A stretch of DNA of 64,000 nt from positions 496,001 through 560,000 of the forward strand of contig NZ_AP027058.1 in the NCBI RefSeq assembly GCF_027925025.1, in the 5' to 3' direction. A program made the translations under genes and the position numbers. Source of the stretch: Limnohabitans sp. MORI2 (GTDB lineage: Bacteria; Pseudomonadota; Gammaproteobacteria; Burkholderiales; Burkholderiaceae_C). The notes under the pieces are model-generated. The model saw only the letters and a program-made list of their open reading frames with translations. It was not told the DNA's origin and did not search any database. This document shows positions 58,043-64,000 of this stretch, piece after piece (position 1 is the stretch's first letter; each line of letters opens with the position of its first letter).

Positions 58043-59223
58043 GTATCTTGTCTGTCAACGCGGGCTCGTCGAGCCTCAAGTTTGCGCTGTACCCAATGGC
58101 AGGTGCGGGCATAGGTGAGGCTGAAGTCACAGGCAACATTGAGGGCTTAGAACCATCGGGTCAACCTCGTATCAGCTTTTGTGCGACAGGCGAAGCGAAA
58201 CAATCTGCCGACATTGCCGTGCAGCCTGCACAAGATGTCTTTGACGCTGCACTGCAGACGCTCAAGTCTTTACTGGCCTCACACTTTGCACATTTGCGCG
58301 TACAGGCCATCGCACACCGTGTGGTGCATGGGGGTGCGTACTACAGCAGCAGCGTGCGCGTCACGCCTGAGGTGATGGCGAAACTCGCCACACTCAACGC
58401 CCTCGCGCCCTTGCACCAACCGCACAACTTGGCCGGTATCAGCGCTTTTGCAGAGTCATTCCCCGATGTGCCACAGGTGGCCTGTTTTGACACCGCGTTT
58501 CATCGCACGTTGTCACCACTGGAGACCACTTTTGCCATTGATCGAAAACTGACCGAACAAGGCGTGCGTCGCTACGGTTTTCACGGCCTTTCCTACCAAT
58601 ACGTGAGTCAGGTGTTGCAACGCGAGGTGCCGCGCTCGCTCGGTCGTGTGGTGATGGCGCACCTAGGCAATGGTGCTAGCGTGTGTGCCACGACGGCTCA
58701 TCAAAGCCGAGCCACCACCATGGGCTTCTCTGCGCTAGATGGTTTGATGATGGGCACACGCAGTGGCGCGCTTGACCCCGGTGTGTTGCTGTATTTGATG
58801 GAACAGGGCTGGAGCCACGACGCCATTCAAAAATTACTCTACAAACAAAGTGGTTTGCTGGGGGTGTCGGGTGAGAGCGCTGATATGCGCACCTTGCGCG
58901 CCTCTAAATCTGAAGTGGCGTGCTTTGCCACCGATTTGTTTGCCCACCGTGTGGTGCGCGAAGTGGGTGCTTTGAGCGCCAGCATTGGCGGTTTGGACGT
59001 GCTTGCCTTCACGGGTGGCATTGGTGAGCATGATGCAGTCTTGCGCCAACAGGTTGGTGATGCACTGAACTACCTTGGTGTCCAAGTGGACAGCGCGCGC
59101 AACGCAAAAGCCGCAGGCGACAACGTGGCTTCGATTCATGCCGACAATAGTGCCGTTGAGGTCTGGGTGGTTCCCACCGACGAAGGCCGTGTGGCTGCAC
59201 AAGACGCACTCGCGTTTTTATAA
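58039..59223 (+). CDS. ackA: Acetate kinase
   Basis: A 394-residue acetate kinase, of normal length. Signatures are LSVNAGSSSLKFALY at the N-terminus, ACFDTAFHRTLSP, RRYGFHGLSYQYVS, MAHLGNGASVCA, GTRSGALDPGV and FTGGIGEHDAVLR. It converts acetyl phosphate and ADP to acetate and ATP, pairing with the preceding Pta domain. Confidence 0.96.
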   Translation: MSILSVNAGSSSLKFALYPMAGAGIGEAEVTGNIEGLEPSGQPRISFCATGEAKQSADIAVQPAQDVFDAALQTLKSLLASHFAHLRVQAIAHRVVHGGAYYSSSVRVTPEVMAKLATLNALAPLHQPHNLAGISAFAESFPDVPQVACFDTAFHRTLSPLETTFAIDRKLTEQGVRRYGFHGLSYQYVSQVLQREVPRSLGRVVMAHLGNGASVCATTAHQSRATTMGFSALDGLMMGTRSGALDPGVLLYLMEQGWSHDAIQKLLYKQSGLLGVSGESADMRTLRASKSEVACFATDLFAHRVVREVGALSASIGGLDVLAFTGGIGEHDAVLRQQVGDALNYLGVQVDSARNAKAAGDNVASIHADNSAVEVWVVPTDEGRVAAQDALAFL

Positions 59224-59242
59224 ATACATCTGAAAGTACGGC

Positions 59243-59716
59243 GTGAACATCAAAGACGCGATGAGTTGCTTCACCACAGGCGTGACTGTTGTGACCGCAC
59301 ACACCCAGGGACAAGACTGGGGCATGACTTGCAACTCATTCAATACCGTGTCGCTCGACCCCGCCATGGTGTTGTGGAGTGTGCGCAAAAGCTCACTCAG
59401 TCATGCGGCTTTTGTGAATGCCGGTGGCTACATGGTCAACGTGCTTGGTGCACAGCAAAAAGATTTGGCACTCAAGTTTGCACAAGGTTCGCAACACGAT
59501 CGATTCACAGAGCAAGCATTGGTGCGCGGCCTCAATCAGCATCCTCGTTTAGCGGGGGTCATTGCTTGGTTTGATTGCCGCATCGCCCAAGTGGTGTCGG
59601 CTGGTGATCATGACATTTTGATTGGCGAAGTGCTTGACTTTGGCGTGCAGGCTGGTCATGGGTTGGCCTATGCGCAGCGCAGTTTTGGTGTGCTTGCACC
59701 ACTAGAAGAAGATTAA
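59243..59716 (+). CDS. Flavin reductase-like FMN-binding protein
   Basis: A 157-residue protein of the HpaC/RutF-type flavin reductase family. It begins directly with DAMSCFTTGVTVVTAHTQGQ and continues with GMTCNSFNTVSLDPAMVLWSV and HDILIGEVLDF. These are the typical FMN-binding and fold-defining stretches. Starts at GTG. It lies 19 bases after ackA; there is no oxygenase nearby that would reveal its partner. Confidence 0.82.
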   Translation: MNIKDAMSCFTTGVTVVTAHTQGQDWGMTCNSFNTVSLDPAMVLWSVRKSSLSHAAFVNAGGYMVNVLGAQQKDLALKFAQGSQHDRFTEQALVRGLNQHPRLAGVIAWFDCRIAQVVSAGDHDILIGEVLDFGVQAGHGLAYAQRSFGVLAPLEED

Positions 59717-59722
59717 AGTCAG

Positions 59723-60637
59723 ATGGATATCTACATCGTTTGGGCATTCACGCTTGGCGCCATGTGTTCGGTTTCCTTGATCATCGGTGCTTTGCTTGGG
59801 ATTTACTTCAAGATGTCCAAACGCGTCGTTGGGCTGATGGCTGCTTTTGGTGCGGGCGCTTTGCTGTCTGCGTTGGCCATTGAGTTGGTGGCGCCTTCCA
59901 TCGATGCGTTCATGCACGCGAGCTCGCCCGAGATCAGGGTGAACGAGATTCGTAACTTCTTTCACTTGGTCGCAGGGGCTTTGGTAGGAGGCTTTCTTTT
60001 TGTGGCGCTCGATTGGGTGTTGATCGAGCACGGCGGCTATTTGCGCAAAACGGCCTCTCTGATTTCGAAAATCATGATGGAGCGAGCGCATTTGTCCCAG
60101 CAGCACACGCCACCCTTGCCCACGGCTCAAGAGCTCAAACAAAAGCACGATGCGCACGGCAATGCGGCGGTGGCTATTTGGTTGGGTAATTTGCTGGATG
60201 GGCTGCCCGAGAGTTTTGTGGTTGGCACAGTACTCATGGCCACGGTGGTGGCGCATGTCCAAGCAGGCACCCCAGTAGCCTTTTGGGATGTGCTGCCCTA
60301 TACCTTGTTGGCAGGCTTGTTTTTGTCTAACTTGCCTGAGGCCTTGTCGAGCTCGGCGCAAATGCGCATGCAGGGCATGAGCGTTCAACGCATTCTGGGG
60401 ATGTGGCTGTCTTTGGTGCTCATGACAGGCTTGAGCGCTGCGTTAGGCGCCGTGATGGGCGAGTGGGTACCGCATGCTTCCATGGTCTTTATTGAGGGTG
60501 TCGCTGCTGGCGCCATGCTCACCATGATTTGTGCGGCCATGTTGCCTGAGGCGGCCCACTTGGCCCCGCCCAACTGGGTAGGCTTAGCCACATTGGTCGG
60601 CTTTTTCTCAGCCTTGATGTTCAAGGTGCTCGAGTAA
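59723..60637 (+). CDS. ZIP-like membrane protein with atypical metal site
   Basis: A 304-residue protein with about eight membrane segments arranged as in the ZIP family. The segments corresponding to the ZIP metal-binding helices read GNLLDGLPESFVVG and FLSNLPEALSSSAQMR. The usual His residues (HNxxDG, HExPH) are replaced by Asn and Pro while the Glu remains. FIEGVAAGAMLTMICAAMLPEA closes the fold. Metal transport may therefore be altered or lost. Start 6 bases after the flavin reductase. Confidence 0.72.
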   Translation: MDIYIVWAFTLGAMCSVSLIIGALLGIYFKMSKRVVGLMAAFGAGALLSALAIELVAPSIDAFMHASSPEIRVNEIRNFFHLVAGALVGGFLFVALDWVLIEHGGYLRKTASLISKIMMERAHLSQQHTPPLPTAQELKQKHDAHGNAAVAIWLGNLLDGLPESFVVGTVLMATVVAHVQAGTPVAFWDVLPYTLLAGLFLSNLPEALSSSAQMRMQGMSVQRILGMWLSLVLMTGLSAALGAVMGEWVPHASMVFIEGVAAGAMLTMICAAMLPEAAHLAPPNWVGLATLVGFFSALMFKVLE

Positions 60638-60673
60638 GTGGCCTGCAAAATGGTTTACAATCTTGGCCTGTTC

Positions 60674-60750
60674 GGTGGTATAGCTCAGTTGGTTAGAGCG
60701 CAGCATTCATAATGCTGATGTCGCAGGTTCAAATCCCGCTACCACCACCA
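60674..60750 (+). tRNA. tRNA-Met (CAT anticodon, elongator type)
   Basis: A 77-base cloverleaf with encoded CCA. The acceptor stem is GGTGGTA with TACCACC, and the T arm is GCAGGTTCAAATCCCGC. The anticodon loop TTCATAA is closed by CAGCA/TGCTG, giving anticodon CAT. The paired G at position 1 argues against an initiator tRNA. A CAT tRNA modified to read Ile codons cannot be excluded from sequence. Confidence 0.93.
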
Positions 60751-60755
60751 AATTG

Positions 60756-60787
60756 AAAACCCCATCATGGCAACATGGTGGGGTTTT
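60756..60787 (+). terminator. Terminator after tRNA-Met
   Basis: AAAACCCCATCATG pairs with CATGGTGGGGTTTT around a GCAA tetraloop (14 pairs, one G-T), followed by T residues. It also lies at the end of the minus-strand MASE1-like gene and may serve both. Confidence 0.92.
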
Positions 60788-60788
60788 T

Positions 60789-61379
60789 TCATGGTTTATC
60801 TGCGGAAACACTTAGCAATTTATATAGCCGAACGAATAGGCTGGCTGTTGCTAAAACAAGGACTGTGCCTAGCCAGTCTCCTAACGCCATGACTGCTGTA
60901 CTGGAGACAAAGGTGTGAGTGTGACCGATCCAGTGATACCAAGTTTGATGCATCAGTGCATTCACGAGGGCAAACAAAACGGACACCTTTAAAAAGGTAC
61001 GACTCGTTAAATTGCTCAACTGGGTGTCAAGATGAAGCGACGTGATGCACAGGTATCGGGCCAGACATGGCGCTGCACCAGAGATGAGCCCAGTCACCAC
61101 ATTGAACACATGTGCATTGGGGTCACCAAAGCTGTAATTGATGGCGACCGAGCTGATGGCAATTCCCGCTGCGCCAGTGGTAGCCAGCACGAGCACAAAC
61201 AGCAAACGTAAGCCGCTGGGAATAAAAATCCAATTGGCACCGGGCGAGAACTCGAGCCAGTGGTTAAACCAGTAGCTATTGAGCTGAAAAGCGTAGAAAT
61301 AAGCAATCCCGCATGCCAGCACAAGCCATGCTTGCATGGCTAAGCTCACGCTGGGTGAGTCTGTTTGTGTACTTGTCAT
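60789..61379 (-). CDS. MASE1-like integral membrane protein
   Basis: A 196-residue protein with five or six membrane segments (AWLVLACGIAYFYAFQL, LLFVLVLATTGAAGIAI, VMALGDWLGTVLVLATASL). The WIFIPSGLRLL and GDWLGTVLVL stretches resemble the MASE1 sensory membrane domain. No kinase or GGDEF domain is attached. The assignment is tentative. There is no close operon partner: TerC lies 81 bases upstream. Confidence 0.6.
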   Translation of the reverse strand: MTSTQTDSPSVSLAMQAWLVLACGIAYFYAFQLNSYWFNHWLEFSPGANWIFIPSGLRLLFVLVLATTGAAGIAISSVAINYSFGDPNAHVFNVVTGLISGAAPCLARYLCITSLHLDTQLSNLTSRTFLKVSVLFALVNALMHQTWYHWIGHTHTFVSSTAVMALGDWLGTVLVLATASLFVRLYKLLSVSADKP

Positions 61380-61460
61380 GAAGGGGTTGATTTGTATTCA
61401 AATTCATGACGATTTTAGTGATAACAGGTGAGGGCTTGTCTATAGAGCTTTTGGTCTAGC

Positions 61461-62198
61461 TCAGGGCGTGCTTTGATGCAATTGCACCACCTTCTGTGCA
61501 CGCTTACGAAAGCGTATGTTGAGCATCTCAACAATGACCGAGAACGCCATGGCAAAGTAAATATAGCCCTTAGGAATGTGATGCCCCAAACCTTCGGCCA
61601 TCAGCACCACACCCACCACAACCAAGAAGGTGAGGGCCAGCATCTTGATGGAAGGATGGTTCGACACAAACCGACCAATGCCAGAGGCAAACGCCATCAT
61701 CAAACCAACAGAGGTAATCACGGCGGCAATCATGATGGCCACTTCATCCACCATGCCGACAGCCGTGATGATGGAGTCGAGTGAGAACACCAAGTCAATG
61801 ACCATGATTTGCAAGATGACTGAAGCCATGGTGTTTGCGACTGCACTGTTGCCGTGTTCTTCTTCGCCTTCCAATGATTGGTGAATTTCGCCCGTGCTTT
61901 TCCAAATTAGGAAGAGACCACCCAAAATCAAAATCAGGTCACGGCCAGAAATGTCTTGGCCAAAGACTGTGAACAACGGTGCTACCAAGCCCACGATGAC
62001 GGACAACAACAGCAACAAACCAATGCGCATGAACATGGCCATGAACAAACCGATGCGACGTGCCAGCTCACGTTTTTCAGGTGGCAGCTTGTCCACCAAG
62101 ATGGAAATAAAGATGATGTTGTCAATGCCCAGCACCAGCTCTAAGGCGGTGAGCGTGGCAAAAGCAATCCACGTTTGTGGGTCAGCCAAGAGTTCCAT
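61461..62198 (-). CDS. TerC family integral membrane protein
   Basis: A 245-residue TerC protein; the family is linked to metal (often Mn) export or membrane metal homeostasis. Hallmarks are ALELVLGIDNIIFISIL at the N-terminus and VIDLVFSLDSIITAVGM in the middle, each with the intramembrane Asp-containing motif. About seven membrane helices. The 77 bases upstream are too short for, and do not resemble, the manganese riboswitch often found before such genes. Confidence 0.9.
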   Translation of the reverse strand: MELLADPQTWIAFATLTALELVLGIDNIIFISILVDKLPPEKRELARRIGLFMAMFMRIGLLLLLSVIVGLVAPLFTVFGQDISGRDLILILGGLFLIWKSTGEIHQSLEGEEEHGNSAVANTMASVILQIMVIDLVFSLDSIITAVGMVDEVAIMIAAVITSVGLMMAFASGIGRFVSNHPSIKMLALTFLVVVGVVLMAEGLGHHIPKGYIYFAMAFSVIVEMLNIRFRKRAQKVVQLHQSTP

Positions 62199-62242
62199 GG
62201 GGTACTTTCTTATTCAGATGAGCCCCATGGTAGCGAGCGCAT

Positions 62243-62267
62243 AAAAGTCCACAAACTGTGGGCTTTT
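62243..62267 (-). terminator. Hairpin after the enoyl-CoA hydratase gene
   Basis: AAAAG-CCACA pairs with TGTGG-CTTTT (about ten pairs, one mismatch) between the enoyl-CoA hydratase stop and the TerC start. It is a probable Rho-independent terminator with a short T-run. Confidence 0.55.
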
Positions 62268-62275
62268 AGCTTGGC

Positions 62276-63055
62276 TTATTGGTTCTTGAAAGCAGCCGGG
62301 CGCTTGTTGACGAAGGCATCCATGCCTTCTTTTTGGTCGGCGGTGGCAAACAGCGCGTGGAACATGCGACGCTCAAACATCACGCCATCAGAGAGCGTGC
62401 CTTCAAAAGCACGGTTGACCGACTCTTTGGCGGCCATGGCAGCAATTTGCGAGAAGCTGCAAATGGCCAAGGCGGCGCCCAAAGTTTCTTCCATCAGTTT
62501 GTCCAGTGGCACCACGCGGCTGACCAAGCCTGAACGCTCGGCTTCGACCGCATCCATCATGCGACCGGTGAGCGCCATGTCCATCGCTTTGGATTTACCC
62601 ACCGCGCGTGGCAAACGCTGTGTACCACCTGCACCTGGGATGACGCCGAGTTTGATTTCGGGTTGGCCAAACTTGGCGTTGTCAGCGGCGATGATGAAGT
62701 CGCACATCATGGCCAGCTCGCAGCCACCGCCCAAGGCAAAGCCGCTCACGGCCGCGATGACGGGTTTGCGAATGGTGCGAATGGTTTCCCAGTCGCGGGT
62801 GATGTAGTCGTTCTTGTACACATCGGCAAAGCTGTAGGTGGCCATGGCGCCAATGTCGGCACCTGCGGCAAAGGCTTTCTCGCTGCCGGTGATGACCATG
62901 CAACCGATGGCTTCGTCAGCATCAAAGGCCTTGAGGGCTTGGCCCAGTTCAATCATCAGACCGGCGTTGAGCGCATTGAGCTGCTTAGGGCGGTGCAAGG
63001 TGATGACGCCCACTTTGTCGGCTTCGGTGTGGACGGTGATGAATTCGTAGCTCAT
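62276..63055 (-). CDS. Enoyl-CoA hydratase (crotonase family)
   Basis: A 259-residue crotonase of normal length. The oxyanion-hole segments are [12 protein letters not shown] and [17 protein letters not shown]. The catalytic Glu residues lie in GGGCEL and in [20 protein letters not shown]. This matches the short-chain enoyl-CoA hydratase pattern for beta-oxidation. It is monocistronic in appearance, with the M61 peptidase gene about 50 bases upstream. Confidence 0.92.
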   Translation of the reverse strand: MSYEFITVHTEADKVGVITLHRPKQLNALNAGLMIELGQALKAFDADEAIGCMVITGSEKAFAAGADIGAMATYSFADVYKNDYITRDWETIRTIRKPVIAAVSGFALGGGCELAMMCDFIIAADNAKFGQPEIKLGVIPGAGGTQRLPRAVGKSKAMDMALTGRMMDAVEAERSGLVSRVVPLDKLMEETLGAALAICSFSQIAAMAAKESVNRAFEGTLSDGVMFERRMFHALFATADQKEGMDAFVNKRPAAFKNQ

Positions 63056-63104
63056 GTGGTGGCTCCCAAAAATGTGAAATGTGTTTTGAAAATTCTTATC
63101 CCAA

Positions 63105-64000
63105 CTATAGGCCTAGCCAGCGGCCCACGAGTTTGGGGTTGTCCTGCATGAGACGCCAGGTGCTGTTGGTTTTGGTGTCGGGCAATGTGAGGCTCAAGCG
63201 CAGCAATTGGCGGTCACGACTGACGAGGGCAGTTACTTTTTTTGCACTGCCTGCGTACAGAGATAAGTCGTCGAGTTTTTTCAGTCGCCAAGCGGAGGGT
63301 GATTTGCCTGCTACCTCAACGCCCAACCATTCATCGCCAGGTGCAAAGCCCGCTTTGTGTGCTGCACCGCCGTTGAGCACGGTTTTGATTTGCACGCTGT
63401 GGTCTTCGGTCACGCGCAGGCCCAAGCGCTGCACCAGTTGCGCAGGCTCGTGCTTCACTTGCACGCCGTGTGCGGCAAGGAGTTTTTCTAACGGCAAGTC
63501 GCGTGTGCCGTGCACCCATGCTTTGAATTCAGCAGCCCACGAGCGGCTCGTGAGCTCTTTGAGCACGGTCAGCACATCGGCCTCGGTCATGGGGCCGTCG
63601 TGTTTTCCAGTGCAGCAACGTGCCCACAAGGCACGCATCACATCGTCCAGCGACACGCTGTGGTTTTTCACGCCATGCTGGCGCAGGCTTAGGTCTAGGC
63701 ACAAGGCCACCAGTGCGCCCTTGGTGTAGTAGCTCACGGTGAGGTTGGGGCTGTTGGCGTCTTGGCGGTAGTACTTGGTCCACGCCTCAAAGCTCGACTG
63801 CGCCACGCTGTGCACCTCACGTCCGGGCGTTTGCAACACTTGGTTGATAGTTTTGTTGAGCAGCTTCAGATACTGCGCATCATCAATCAGCCCAGCGCGA
63901 CGCAGCAGCAAGTCGTCATAGTAGCTGGTGAAGCCTTCAAAGAACCACAGCAGCTCGGTGTAGTTCTCTTGGCGGTAGTCGTAACGCGCAAACTCAGCAG
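63105..64000 (-). CDS. M61 family glycyl aminopeptidase, C-terminal part (runs off window)
   Basis: Partial: the frame is open through the right edge and the 298 residues present are the C-terminal half. The segment [15 protein letters not shown] carries the conserved EGFTxYY with the third zinc-ligand Glu. The HExxH lies beyond the window. A PDZ domain occupies roughly the last 100 residues ([21 protein letters not shown]). The combination M61 plus C-terminal PDZ is standard for this family of periplasmic or cytosolic peptidases. Confidence 0.88.
   Translation of the reverse strand, partial: AEFARYDYRQENYTELLWFFEGFTSYYDDLLLRRAGLIDDAQYLKLLNKTINQVLQTPGREVHSVAQSSFEAWTKYYRQDANSPNLTVSYYTKGALVALCLDLSLRQHGVKNHSVSLDDVMRALWARCCTGKHDGPMTEADVLTVLKELTSRSWAAEFKAWVHGTRDLPLEKLLAAHGVQVKHEPAQLVQRLGLRVTEDHSVQIKTVLNGGAAHKAGFAPGDEWLGVEVAGKSPSAWRLKKLDDLSLYAGSAKKVTALVSRDRQLLRLSLTLPDTKTNSTWRLMQDNPKLVGRWLGL

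Noticed and set aside
62199-62275. Manganese (yybP-ykoY) riboswitch before terC
   Set aside because: The gap is only 77 bases, contains an apparent terminator of the upstream gene, and lacks the conserved riboswitch loops.

Overview
The window reads as a chromosome segment of a motile betaproteobacterium, most likely Burkholderiales and probably Comamonadaceae. That placement is an inference from gene content: a sigma54/sigma28 flagellar hierarchy, a MaoC-Pta fusion beside ackA, an FMN-binding glutamate-synthase-family protein and an M61 peptidase. No rRNA is present to confirm it. Roughly three quarters of the window is flagellar or flagellum-associated.

Layout. (1) 1-2.8 kb: flaG and a 710-residue flagellin. 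(2) 2.8-29.6 kb: an accessory island bracketed by two giant paralogous proteins (2433 and 2046 residues, inverted relative to each other), each built almost entirely of a degenerate 8-residue repeat of the form [TS]TxQ[VIL]xAL. Between them lie seven minus-strand genes (FkbM methyltransferase, two GT25, a fucosyltransferase-like protein, a TPR-GT41 O-GlcNAc-transferase-like protein, a GT2 and a TPR-GT9). Three plus-strand genes follow: a small TPR-like protein, a second TPR-GT41 and an M10 metalloprotease with repeats. (3) 29.8-34.2 kb: a very large 1332-residue flagellin and a small Cys4 protein. (4) 34.2-47.5 kb: a sigma54 activator followed by fliEFGH, an unusual small protein resembling the second membrane segment plus FliG-binding tail of FliF, fliI, fliJ, an inverted methyltransferase-like gene, then fliOPQR and flhB. 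The usual fliKLMN block is missing. (5) 47.5-50.8 kb: a SPOR-domain protein and two low-complexity membrane or coiled-coil proteins. (6) 50.9-54.1 kb (minus): an FMN glutamate-synthase-family protein and a ParA-like/coiled-coil pair. (7) 54.4-64 kb: housekeeping genes (pal, NUDIX, fabI, maoC-pta, ackA, flavin reductase, ZIP-like transporter, tRNA-Met, a MASE1-like membrane protein, TerC, enoyl-CoA hydratase, and a partial M61 peptidase at the right edge).

Regulation. Five good sigma54 sites (GG-N10-GC) were found. They lie upstream of the TPR gene at 18.4 kb, divergently upstream of the glycosyltransferase operon, and upstream of flagellin 2, the sigma54 activator and fliO. Sigma28-like sites (TAAA/CCGA cores, N11 spacer) lie upstream of flagellin 1, giant repeat protein 1 and the metalloprotease, with a weaker one before giant repeat protein 2. 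CGGCAA/TTGCCG boxes cluster near sigma54 promoters and may be enhancer sites. The giant repeat proteins, the protease and the glycosyltransferases therefore look wired into the flagellar regulon.

Main hypothesis. The window may encode an undescribed flagellum-associated surface system. In it, two giant Ser/Thr-rich octapeptide-repeat proteins are exported as late flagellar-class products, O-glycosylated by the neighbouring GT41/GT25/GT2/GT9 enzymes, and possibly processed by the co-regulated M10 protease. The sequence directly shows the repeats, the promoters and the neighbourhood; the functional link is inference.
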